Origin: Bacillota bacterium
Lineage (GTDB): Bacteria; Bacillota; Clostridia; Peptostreptococcales; Anaerovoracaceae
Length of the DNA stretch: 8,498 bases
Assembly: GCA_029219125.1 (NCBI GenBank)
Contig: JAQXSU010000084.1
Coordinates: forward strand, 1-8,498
Direction of reading: 5' to 3'
Both the position numbers and the translations under genes were made by a program. The notes beneath the pieces are model-generated. The model was not told where the DNA came from and did not search any database. It saw only the letters and a program-made list of their open reading frames with translations. Positions 1 to 6,539 of the stretch are shown piece after piece. Position 1 is the stretch's first letter; each line of letters begins with the position of its first letter.

Positions 1-1112
1 CGAACCTTCAGTTTGATCTTTTTCCAGCCCCGCTGAATCCGGGTGCCTTCTTTGGCATAGGCTTCTTTCTTCTGCTGTACCTTGTGCTCCAGATACTGTG
101 ATGTCTCCTTGCTGAACGGCTGACAGGTCGGATATTCCGGGTGATTGATCATACGCATGATCTTAAAGCCGTCTTCATTGATGACGATTTCCGCGCCGAA
201 GAACTCCAGCTGTGGTACGAAGATGCACAGATCATGCAGTGTCTTTACAATCTCATCCCAGTAAGGTACCGGGGCACCTTCACAGGTTCCGTTCTTCACA
301 TCCACCGTCTTCGCACGATGCTCCCGAACTTTTTCATTATCATCCACATCCTCTTCCTCCAGGCTGTCTGCTCTCGCCTGAGCCAGAGATTTCAGAGGCT
401 TCAGTTCATATTCATTATACAGGAAGAAACCGTCACCGATGACCGGATTGTCTCCCTCTTCATTGAATACGATCAGATTCAGTACGCCGTGATCCACATT
501 GGCTCCGGTCCGGATCTTTTCCTTAATCACGATGGTGGATCTGTATTCGCTCATTCTTTCAACGAGCTTCTGCTCCGGCATTTTCTCTTCATCAAACAGG
601 AAGTTGCCGTCCCGGTATGCGATGGTACTCGCAGAAACACCGTTGGCAGGGGCAATGGTCACCTCTCCCTTTTCCCGGATCAGTGCAAGTACATCCGCAA
701 AGGTATCTCCCGCCTTATCATCGTACAGAGGAATGATCCTCACCTCATCATACCGCTTGCTGATCTGATAGTAGATGGCCGGCATGCAGGAACGGAACGG
801 TTTGAACACCGTATGTACCGTCACCTTGTCGGTAATCCACTTGCTGTAGGTTCCATTGAGAGGACGCAGATATGCGTAGTCCTTGGCGGAGATATAGTCT
901 TTTACATTTTCCTCGTTGATGCCCAGCTGTGCCACCTGTTCCGGCATGAAGCCGTGTTTGATAGCCCAGCGGGTTTCCTTCATGCTGTATCCGTAATCTC
1001 TTGTATAATGCCGGTAAACTTCTCTGACCCAGCGCCGTGCTTCGCCGCCGGTGAAGCCTCTTGAAGTCGGACCCAGTGCCAGAGCATTTACCACGAATTT
1101 CTTCAGTCCCAT
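1..1112 (-). CDS. ATP-grasp-like protein, possibly inactive (C-terminus off the window)
   Basis: Partial gene: 370 codons are visible from the ATG at 1112 and the frame is still open at the left edge. By eye it aligns with the neighbouring sugar-transfer-associated ATP-grasp protein: a basic N-terminal region, a central strand-loop around residues 150-172 (IAPANG), a beta segment at 192-234, and a final GFKI strand at 315-319. Key positions differ. The P-loop lysine (FFKP in the neighbour) is IAP, the NTIRF arginine position is a hydrophobic residue, and the metal-binding D...E-x-N set is replaced by GAE...IMRMIN. The fold is therefore plausible but ATP catalysis is doubtful. The start lies one base after the nucleotidyltransferase stop, with AGGAGG/GGGAAG inside the upstream gene, so translation is coupled. 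An acidic stretch (LEEEDVDD, 251-258) sits in mid-protein. Family assignment is moderate; the partner or substrate is unknown. Confidence 0.6.
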   Translation of the reverse strand, partial: MGLKKFVVNALALGPTSRGFTGGEARRWVREVYRHYTRDYGYSMKETRWAIKHGFMPEQVAQLGINEENVKDYISAKDYAYLRPLNGTYSKWITDKVTVHTVFKPFRSCMPAIYYQISKRYDEVRIIPLYDDKAGDTFADVLALIREKGEVTIAPANGVSASTIAYRDGNFLFDEEKMPEQKLVERMSEYRSTIVIKEKIRTGANVDHGVLNLIVFNEEGDNPVIGDGFFLYNEYELKPLKSLAQARADSLEEEDVDDNEKVREHRAKTVDVKNGTCEGAPVPYWDEIVKTLHDLCIFVPQLEFFGAEIVINEDGFKIMRMINHPEYPTCQPFSKETSQYLEHKVQQKKEAYAKEGTRIQRGWKKIKLKV

Positions 1113-1113
1113 C

Positions 1114-1704
1114 TTACTTCCCTGTCCTCCTGTTGTAATCTTCCGGTGAATTGAAATCCTCCGTGCTGTCTTCCAGTATCATGAATTTTTTTCCGATCTG
1201 CTTTTCCCCGAAGGGCAGCCCCGTAAAGGACTGATATACCTGCCATCCGATGCACTTTTCTATTTTTCCTTCCAGATAAAGCTGCCGCACCCGGTCCACA
1301 TGGCTGCGGAACAGATTGCCGTCCGCAATTTTGATGGCAACAATGGACCTGGCATTCCCGAAAAACAGAATGTCCTCTGCTTTCGCCGAAAGGATCTGTT
1401 CCATGGCAGATTCGGAATAAAAGGTATCTCCATACAGAAAGCAGATCTGATCTTCGATCAGTTCTTCCGTGAATCGGTCGATTTCCAGATGATTATTCTT
1501 CGGCTCATACCGCTGTGCACCCGGGAATTCATACCTGCTGTCATGGGATGTGATAATGACCTGACAGTCCGGATCACCCTCTCTCAGCAGGCGAACGGTC
1601 CTTCCCAGCAGCGTTTCCCCGCCGATCTCAATCAGATGCTTGGGGATATCGTTGTAGTTCTGCCATCGGGTTCCCTTCCCGTCGGCCATGATGATGTATT
1701 TCAT
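1114..1704 (-). CDS. Nucleotidyltransferase (NTP_transferase / LicC-like fold)
   Basis: A 196-residue cytosolic enzyme expected to join a sugar-phosphate or alcohol-phosphate to an NTP, giving an activated precursor for surface glycan synthesis. The N-terminus carries the signature G-x-G-T-R-W (G9-W14) followed by PKHL (21-24), the nucleotide-binding loop and its lysine. YGD (91-93) supplies a metal-binding aspartate, and DFNSPEDY (183-190) matches the D-x-N-T-P-E-D motif that ends many family members. ADG replaces the usual AGG/AGK before the loop. The length fits short single-domain enzymes such as LicC, IspD-like or MobA-like proteins rather than long hexapeptide-tailed GlmU types. It starts 9 nt after the ATP-grasp stop with an AGAGG site 6 nt upstream. 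The substrate cannot be read from sequence; glycerol-3-phosphate, phosphocholine or a sugar-1-phosphate are all possible, and the CDP-glycerol-using neighbour makes a CTP-dependent reaction attractive. Confidence 0.82.
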   Translation of the reverse strand: MKYIIMADGKGTRWQNYNDIPKHLIEIGGETLLGRTVRLLREGDPDCQVIITSHDSRYEFPGAQRYEPKNNHLEIDRFTEELIEDQICFLYGDTFYSESAMEQILSAKAEDILFFGNARSIVAIKIADGNLFRSHVDRVRQLYLEGKIEKCIGWQVYQSFTGLPFGEKQIGKKFMILEDSTEDFNSPEDYNRRTGK

Positions 1705-1713
1705 TTCAAACCT

Positions 1714-2769
1714 CTACTTTTTGATCACCTTGTGATAACGGTAAAAGTCTCCAAGTTCCTTGTTTCTCTGTCCTCCCCAAAGCTGAATGATATTCACGCC
1801 GGAAGAGGTATTTGCCTCAATAATGCAGAAACCTTCCTCCGTGATCAGGATATCCCAGGCGATAAAGTGCATGTACGGCAGATGATTTGCCAGCACCAGC
1901 ATATCTTCCTTCAGCTTCTGCCATCCCGGGATCACCACACCTTCAATAGGCGCGCCGGAATCCGGATGTACCTTGTATACGTTCCGGTTATGGAGGCATC
2001 TGGCCTCACTGAGCTCACCGGTTTCCAGATCGATCTTCGATACCAGTCCGCCCCGGCTGCCGTTATCCACAGGAATCGTTTCCTTCGTACCGATCCGCTG
2101 TACAGCGAAAAACACCTTGAACTTATGGGTTTCCGGGTCACGCAGGGTGATAAACCGAATAGTATTGACTGTCTGGTCATAGATCTGGTCACTGTAATGA
2201 TGCTGTTTCATGGCTTCACTCAGGAACCAGTTGTCATGCCTCTTCAGGAAGGTGAGCAGTTCTTCCTCTGTGATCGGCTTCAAATCGATGGCCGGCTGTC
2301 CGTTCTCCCAGGTCAGGCGACAGACGCCGGTTCCCTTTCCTTTTCCATAAGGCTTGAAGAACAAAGTCTTCTTTTCCTGCAGCAGCTTCAGGGCATCCTC
2401 ATACTCCATTTCCTCGCTCCGAAAGCTGGAAAGGTAACCCCGATTTTTGATCATATAGCTTTCCGGCACCCGTACATACTGCTTCAGGATCTCTGCAGAA
2501 GCGATCTTGTTGTTGCAGACGAAATCAAAAGGCTCGTTGATGTAGCGGCTTCTGTACCAGTCAAACTCCGACAGATATTCATGCCGGTCATTATGGTCGA
2601 AATCATACAGCATCCACTGGTCAGCCAGAAAGCCGCCGCACAGATTCGCCTTGATCTTTTTATACCATGGGCACTTGAAGTGGTTTTTCGCGAATACAAT
2701 TCTTCTCCAGTAAAGGACGAACAGCTTCATCTTCTTTACTGCCCATCTGACGAAAGTAAATGCATCCAT
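1714..2769 (-). CDS. Sugar-transfer-associated ATP-grasp protein
   Basis: A 351-residue enzyme of the ATP-grasp class found in polysaccharide clusters (Pfam 'sugar-transfer associated ATP-grasp' type). Visible features in order: a basic, aromatic N-terminal segment (1-40) that could touch the membrane or a glycan; an N-terminal domain to about 135; the ATP-binding strand and glycine-rich loop FFKPYGKGKGTGV (137-149); VNTIRFI (201-207); GGLVSKIDL (240-248); and the metal-binding set WD (305-306) ... EAN (318-320). All catalytic landmarks appear intact. ATP-grasp enzymes form acyl-phosphate intermediates and ligate carboxylates to amines or thiols, so an amino-acid or peptide-like decoration of a glycan precursor is the inferred role; the substrate is unknown. 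It follows the glycerophosphotransferase by 16 nt with an AAGGA site 8 nt from the ATG. Confidence 0.8.
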   Translation of the reverse strand: MDAFTFVRWAVKKMKLFVLYWRRIVFAKNHFKCPWYKKIKANLCGGFLADQWMLYDFDHNDRHEYLSEFDWYRSRYINEPFDFVCNNKIASAEILKQYVRVPESYMIKNRGYLSSFRSEEMEYEDALKLLQEKKTLFFKPYGKGKGTGVCRLTWENGQPAIDLKPITEEELLTFLKRHDNWFLSEAMKQHHYSDQIYDQTVNTIRFITLRDPETHKFKVFFAVQRIGTKETIPVDNGSRGGLVSKIDLETGELSEARCLHNRNVYKVHPDSGAPIEGVVIPGWQKLKEDMLVLANHLPYMHFIAWDILITEEGFCIIEANTSSGVNIIQLWGGQRNKELGDFYRYHKVIKK

Positions 2770-2785
2770 TTTCGTTTCCTTTCCC

Positions 2786-3973
2786 TTATTTTCCCTCCAT
2801 CATACAGCGGAGAATCAGATCTGCCGTCTGCCGGGTGGATGTCCCGAGGTTCTCCGGAAGATATGCCTTCCGATAGGCATTCAGTTCCTTCCGCGGATAC
2901 GGCATGGCATCCCGGCTGATCTCATCCGTCCGGGCTGCCCGGTCTGCGGAAGCCAGGCGGTGCATCAGTTCCTGTCCGTTGCGGAATACGCAGCCGTGCA
3001 TGACCTCAAACAGATCGATATTCATTCCGTTTTTCTCCCGGTATTCTTCATAGTCATAGACGAAGTACCAGGTCGGTCGGCTCAGCACTGCGCCTTCAAT
3101 GGCAATGGCCGAATAGTCGGTGATCAGGTAATCGCAGGCCGCCAGCAGATCCACGGCCGTAAAATCCGGACAGTCGAATACTCCCGGCCGGTTTCCTGCT
3201 TCCAGCTTCTGATTGGGATGCCCTTTGACGATGAGCACATACTGATCCTTTTCACGTTGATTGGCTTCTGCCACCGCATCGGTCAGTTCCTCCCAGTGGA
3301 GCTGGATATTCTTACGGAAGGTCGGTGCATAAAGAATCACGGTCTTTCCGGCAAACTGCGGATAGGCTTCCAGCACCGCCTTTCGGTTTGCTTCTGCCGT
3401 CTGCAGCAGATGATCGATCCGCGGCAGGCCGCAGTTGACCAGCTTGTCCTCTGTGGTATGGAAGGACTGGCAGTAATAAGGGTTCCATGCCTTGCCGCCG
3501 GCAATGATGTAATCATAATTTTCATGCATCTTCATGAGATGAGCCATCTGGGCGCTGCGGCCCGATTCCCGTCCCAGGGTCTGATAGCCGGACTGCTTGA
3601 TCTTTCCCAGTGCATGCCACATCTGAATCACCGTCAGGCTCTTCTTATGATGCAGCAGCGAAACAGCAGGCCAGTATGCATCCAGAACGCAGGCACTGGA
3701 CGTGGCCATGTGATACATACTCTTTAAGGTGGTCACTGCGAAATGCAGCAGGCCTCCGCTCTTTTCCCCTTCCAGCCGGTTGCACAGGGTCACGATCTGT
3801 ACATAAGGCTGCTGTCTTTTCATCTCCTCCTGTACCATGGCAAAATCCAGGGTCAGGGAATCGGACTGACGTGACAGAAACACCACTTTGTTCTGTTTCA
3901 CCGGCAGCAGTTTCAGGAAAAAGTAGATAAAATTCAGACCGAATCTCATGATATATATAGCTATTGTTTTCAT
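2786..3973 (-). CDS. CDP-glycerol:poly(glycerophosphate) glycerophosphotransferase
   Basis: A 395-residue transferase of the TagB/TagF family, which moves glycerol-phosphate from CDP-glycerol to a lipid-linked or glycan acceptor at the inner face of the membrane. The family catalytic signatures are clear: QMWHALG (117-123) and KGHP (250-253) hold the two conserved histidines, APTFR (216-220) and DYLITDYSAIAIE (281-293) form the CDP-glycerol site, followed by GMNID (316-320). The hydrophobic-aromatic N-terminus (about 5-25) fits peripheral membrane attachment. It is close to the minimal catalytic length; long TagF-type polymerases are around 700 residues, so a priming or single-unit transferase is as likely as a polymerase. 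The ATG at 3973 was chosen because GGAGA lies 7 nt upstream; an in-frame TTG at 3991 would add six residues but has no site. First gene of the glycan operon. Confidence 0.92.
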   Translation of the reverse strand: MKTIAIYIMRFGLNFIYFFLKLLPVKQNKVVFLSRQSDSLTLDFAMVQEEMKRQQPYVQIVTLCNRLEGEKSGGLLHFAVTTLKSMYHMATSSACVLDAYWPAVSLLHHKKSLTVIQMWHALGKIKQSGYQTLGRESGRSAQMAHLMKMHENYDYIIAGGKAWNPYYCQSFHTTEDKLVNCGLPRIDHLLQTAEANRKAVLEAYPQFAGKTVILYAPTFRKNIQLHWEELTDAVAEANQREKDQYVLIVKGHPNQKLEAGNRPGVFDCPDFTAVDLLAACDYLITDYSAIAIEGAVLSRPTWYFVYDYEEYREKNGMNIDLFEVMHGCVFRNGQELMHRLASADRAARTDEISRDAMPYPRKELNAYRKAYLPENLGTSTRQTADLILRCMMEGK

Positions 3974-3980
3974 ACTGTTT

Positions 3981-3985
3981 TCTCC
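3981..3985 (-). promoter_or_regulatory. Ribosome binding site fixing the glycerophosphotransferase start
   Basis: GGAGA lies 7 nt before the ATG at 3973. It falls inside the six-codon extension from the upstream in-frame TTG (3991), so it argues for the shorter protein. Confidence 0.75.
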
Positions 3986-4022
3986 ACACAAAAACCAGAC
4001 TGCAATGCAATCTTATCATTCT

Positions 4023-4051
4023 AATTTACCATATTTCCGGCCGTTTGTAAA
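4023..4051 (-). promoter_or_regulatory. Sigma-A-like promoter of the glycan operon
   Basis: On the minus strand, TTTACA (4046-4051) and TAAATT (4023-4028) are separated by exactly 17 nt, with TGG directly before the -10 (extended -10 type). Transcription would start near 4016, giving a leader of about 43 nt before the glycerophosphotransferase ATG. The gap after the acetyltransferase has no terminator with a T-tract (only a weak CCG/CGG hairpin), so some read-through from the upstream pair is also possible. Confidence 0.6.
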
Positions 4052-4066
4052 TGTTTTCGGCGGAAT

Positions 4067-4579
4067 TCACCGTGAAATCGGAGCAAGTTCCTCAGTCTTT
4101 CTGGTATACATGCGGATCATATTTCCGTCATCCTCCTCAATCATGCCGTAGAACTCCCAGCCGCACTTTTCATAGAACTCCGTATGTCCGGTAATCAGAT
4201 ACGCCCTGTCCACACCCATGGCGGAAAGATCATCGCAGATAAAATCCAGCAGCGTTCTGGCGATCTCCCTGCGGCGGTACGGCTCTTCCACATACAGCGC
4301 GCAGAGATTCGGCGTCAGATCCGGACGTTTGTGAAAATCATTGGCAATGACACCGGCGCCGGCCAAGATCTGTTTTGGGTCCGCTGCCTCTTCGTCCGTA
4401 ATCACATACCACTGGGGCACTGCACCTTCCCGCTTCAGGCAGTCTGTCATGCTTTCGATATATGCCTCCAGCGGAACACCCCATTTCCCGGCGAACCATT
4501 CCGCCATTTCCTCCATGGAAAGGCCATTTCCATCCTCTTCATATTCCATGTCCTGCAGGCTGTGTAAAATCAGTTTCAT
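4067..4579 (-). CDS. GNAT family N-acetyltransferase
   Basis: A 170-residue cytosolic acyltransferase expected to use acetyl-CoA on an amine; the acceptor is not identifiable. The GNAT core is recognisable in the second half: strand beta-4 LCALYVEEPYRR (92-103), helix alpha-3 beginning at R104 (REIARTLLDFI), beta-5 AYLITGH (126-132), and the motif-B-like FYEKCGWEFYG (135-145). The acetyl-CoA loop usually reads R/Q-x-x-G-x-G/A; here the glycine position is glutamate (E105), although A107 is kept. The N-terminal 50 residues are acidic with WFAGKWGVPLEAY (28-40), common in GNATs of this size. Its ATG overlaps the TGA of the cyclase gene by 4 nt, with GGAGG 10 nt upstream inside that gene, so the two are translationally coupled and may share a substrate or stress response, though nothing proves it. 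Confidence 0.85.
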   Translation of the reverse strand: MKLILHSLQDMEYEEDGNGLSMEEMAEWFAGKWGVPLEAYIESMTDCLKREGAVPQWYVITDEEAADPKQILAGAGVIANDFHKRPDLTPNLCALYVEEPYRRREIARTLLDFICDDLSAMGVDRAYLITGHTEFYEKCGWEFYGMIEEDDGNMIRMYTRKTEELAPISR

Positions 4580-5241
4580 CTTTTCTGTTCCTCCATAATG
4601 GCCACGGCACGAACCGGTGCGCCGTCGGCATTCTCATATTTCATCGGCAGCACGGCCAGGGTAAACAGTCCGCCCCGGCTGGCTTCATATGCTTCCTCCA
4701 GATTAGTCAGATTTTCCACAATGACCATATCATGGGCCAGGACCTGATGATGCCGAGTCAGTCCTGTATCTGTGATGGGGTCCAGTCCGATCACATCCAG
4801 CCCCACACCCTTCTTCCCCGTATCAATCAGAAACTGACAGGCTTCCCGTGACAGAACCGGATATGTCCCGAAATAGGCCTCACTCCCCCACCGCCGGCTC
4901 CAGCCGGTAAGAAAAAGAAGAAAGTCCGCCTCCTCTGCCAGAACGTCAGCTGCATGGATTTTGTCCAGTGGAATCTCCTGCCCTTCCCTAAATTCCCGGC
5001 AGTCGAGAATCAGTCCTTTTCCCACGAAACATCCGGCATCCATGGCGTCCAACGTGGGCCGCCCGGCGAAAATGTGGGCCGGGGCGTCCATATGGGTTCC
5101 TGTGTGGGAATACATAGTCAGCAGCGTCTCCCTGAACCCGTCTTTCTCGCAGGTGCTTGCCGGCTGCAGCTTCGGTCCCTCCGTGCCCGGATAAACCGGC
5201 ATATTTTCTGTAATGGTCTGTGTCAGATCAAAGACTCGCAT
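4576..5241 (-). CDS. Cyclase family protein (arylformamidase/KynB-like metal-dependent hydrolase)
   Basis: A 221-residue hydrolase of the cyclase family (Pfam PF04199 type), which includes bacterial kynurenine formamidase and isatin hydrolase. The family metal signature is complete: H-T-G-T-H-M-D-A-P-A-H at 46-56, with H46, H50, D52 and H56 as expected metal and catalytic ligands. Other conserved pieces are FDLTQTI (4-10), FLLFLTGW (107-114), GLDVIGLDP (147-155), HH (164-165) and VENLTNLE (176-183). No signal peptide, so cytosolic. A longer in-frame start at 5313 exists, but it lies upstream of the promoter; the ATG at 5241 has AAGGAAGGG 6 nt upstream and begins at the usual family N-terminus. 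No other tryptophan-degradation genes are nearby, so formamidase is only one option among amide or lactone hydrolases. Confidence 0.88.
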   Translation of the reverse strand: MRVFDLTQTITENMPVYPGTEGPKLQPASTCEKDGFRETLLTMYSHTGTHMDAPAHIFAGRPTLDAMDAGCFVGKGLILDCREFREGQEIPLDKIHAADVLAEEADFLLFLTGWSRRWGSEAYFGTYPVLSREACQFLIDTGKKGVGLDVIGLDPITDTGLTRHHQVLAHDMVIVENLTNLEEAYEASRGGLFTLAVLPMKYENADGAPVRAVAIMEEQKR

Positions 5242-5272
5242 CCAAATCCCTTCCTTTCTGTTCCTACTTAGA

Positions 5273-5301
5273 ATTATATTCCAGCCGTCCCGCTGCGTCA
5301 A
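5273..5301 (-). promoter_or_regulatory. Near-consensus sigma-A promoter for the cyclase-acetyltransferase pair
   Basis: TTGACG (5296-5301), a 17-nt spacer and a perfect TATAAT (5273-5278) on the minus strand. The start site would be near 5266, giving a leader of about 25 nt that contains the ribosome binding site (5248-5257). This is the strongest promoter visible in the window and it decides the cyclase start at 5241. Confidence 0.8.
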
Positions 5302-5315
5302 TGAAAAGCGCAATG

Positions 5316-5358
5316 AAAAAAGAGCACATGAGAATCTGCTCGGATTCCGAATGTACTC
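5316..5358 (-). terminator. Rho-independent terminator of the Rpn-family gene
   Basis: On the minus strand GAGTACAT pairs with ATGTGCTC (8 bp, one G-U), with an internal GAATC/GATTC stem, followed directly by six T residues. It sits 45 nt after the Rpn-family stop and just before the cyclase promoter, separating the two units. Confidence 0.82.
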
Positions 5359-5402
5359 TTTCGCTTCAAAACAATGGTTTACTGTTTTCTGAAGAATGGT
5401 TT

Positions 5403-6485
5403 CTAAATATGAAGTTCTTCCATCAGTTTATCCCGGAAGGTTTCGTCCATTTCTGCCTTTGCCAGCTCGTCAAACCGTCCCCTTTTTACCAGTTCACTGG
5501 TCAGCCGGTTTCTGCGCAGTGCTTTTTCTGCCTTTTCTTCTGCACGCTGTTTCTCCGCTTCTGCCTGCTGCTTCGCGGCTTCAATGCGAGCCTTTTCTTC
5601 TTCTGCACGCTGCTTCTCCGCCTCGACGCGTTTCTTTTCGATTTCGACTTGCTTTATCTCTTCTTCGGCACGCTTTATCTCTTCCTCAATCTTCTTTTTC
5701 TCGGCTTCTATCTGGTCTTTTTCTGTTTTCACCCGATCCAGACTCGTCTGGATGCGCAGCATCTCATCGTATAAGGTCACTCTTTCCCGAACCCCCTCTC
5801 TGTTTGCAGCTTCTTCCACTGCACGATCCATCTGTTTCAGAAATACATCGCCTTCCGGCGCTTCACCTGTCTGCAGATAGCTGAAGAAGCTTACCAGTTC
5901 CTTCGGCACATTTTCTGTGCAATTTGCATTCAAGAATATTGTAAACTGTCCATCCCCAAGAATCAAGTTATTTTTTCTGTCACACATCTGGAACGAATAT
6001 AAGGGCATGTTTATTCCAAAAGGATCAAATAAGCAGATAAAAATCACGTACCCCGGCTTCAGATTACTATATTCCTCGCCCCGTTCCATGCTGTACACGG
6101 TCATAACGCTCTGGTAATATCTGCTTCGCTGCGGCAGATATTCCTGATAGGTCACCTGCAGCTCTATGTCATACCATTCCTCGTCATTTTCAAACAGCAC
6201 ATCCAGGCGAACTGATTTTGCATCTGCCGCAACTGCCACAGTTCGCTCCGTATCCACCTTTCCATCCGATATTCCTGCATCCTGCCCGGGATTCTGCTCC
6301 GCTTCGTTCTCCGCTGCGTCAGCTATCTCACACTTCAGCTGAACTTCCTTCACCTTCCGATCCGGAAAAATCCGTTCAAGCAGGCCCCGGCAAAGCTCCG
6401 GATTCCGCATTACAATCGAAAAAATGACTGGATTACAAATCGTATATTTCTTTGGATTTCTCTTCTTATGTTTTATTTGTTTCAT
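5403..6485 (-). CDS. Rpn-family PD-(D/E)XK nuclease / putative transposase with coiled-coil tail
   Basis: A 360-residue protein of the Rpn / 'PD-(D/E)XK nuclease family transposase' group. Known members of this family are DNA endonucleases linked to recombination and, in some bacteria, phage defence. The N-terminal nuclease domain shows NPVIFSIVM (18-26), RLDVLF (93-98) and YDIELQ (105-110), giving the D95 ... E108-x-Q110 active site, then YLPQRSRYYQSVM (116-128), a family landmark. An Asp/Glu/Ala-rich insertion (about 55-90) separates the first helices from the active-site strand and looks longer than usual. Residues 244-325 are almost continuous Lys/Glu/Ala/Gln heptads, a long charged coiled coil, followed by an ELVKRGRFDELAKA segment (331-344) common at the C-terminus of the family. 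GAGG lies 8 nt before the ATG. Monocistronic, between its own promoter and terminator. No transposon ends are visible, so mobility is not supported. Confidence 0.85.
   Translation of the reverse strand: MKQIKHKKRNPKKYTICNPVIFSIVMRNPELCRGLLERIFPDRKVKEVQLKCEIADAAENEAEQNPGQDAGISDGKVDTERTVAVAADAKSVRLDVLFENDEEWYDIELQVTYQEYLPQRSRYYQSVMTVYSMERGEEYSNLKPGYVIFICLFDPFGINMPLYSFQMCDRKNNLILGDGQFTIFLNANCTENVPKELVSFFSYLQTGEAPEGDVFLKQMDRAVEEAANREGVRERVTLYDEMLRIQTSLDRVKTEKDQIEAEKKKIEEEIKRAEEEIKQVEIEKKRVEAEKQRAEEEKARIEAAKQQAEAEKQRAEEKAEKALRRNRLTSELVKRGRFDELAKAEMDETFRDKLMEELHI
5531..5725 (-). repeat. Degenerate heptad-coding repeats in the Rpn-family coiled coil
   Basis: The DNA encoding residues about 254-318 is built of imperfect repeats. 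The segment around 5531-5561 recurs at 5591-5624 with few changes, about three heptads away, encoding near-identical EAEKQRAEE units; a TTTATCTCTTC (plus strand) unit also recurs between 5650 and 5695. The repeats keep the frame and suggest length variation by slippage or unequal recombination. Confidence 0.7.
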
Positions 6486-6539
6486 CTGATTTTCCTCTTT
6501 TCCTTTATATACTTATGGTAAATTGCTGTGTTAAATGGA

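Noticed and set aside
141..1064. Long plus-strand open frame (307 codons)
   Set aside because: Antisense shadow of the ATP-grasp-like gene; His/Phe/Ile-rich composition, no ribosome site, no family motif.
1300..2919. Plus-strand open frame of 539 codons
   Set aside because: It spans the complements of three convincing minus-strand genes and shows no recognisable domain.
2960..3727. Plus-strand open frame of 255 codons
   Set aside because: Shadow of the glycerophosphotransferase gene, which has complete catalytic motifs on the other strand.
5242..5313. 24-residue N-terminal extension of the cyclase protein
   Set aside because: The upstream ATG lies before the near-consensus promoter and has no ribosome site; the start at 5241 fits the family.
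5220..5884. Two Phe/Leu/Ser-rich plus-strand frames that look like membrane proteins
   Set aside because: The hydrophobic appearance comes from the antisense of Lys/Glu-rich coiled-coil codons (TTC/CTT); not genes.
5403..6485. Rpn-family gene as a live transposon
   Set aside because: No terminal inverted repeats or target-site duplications are visible around it; the 'transposase' label is a family name only.
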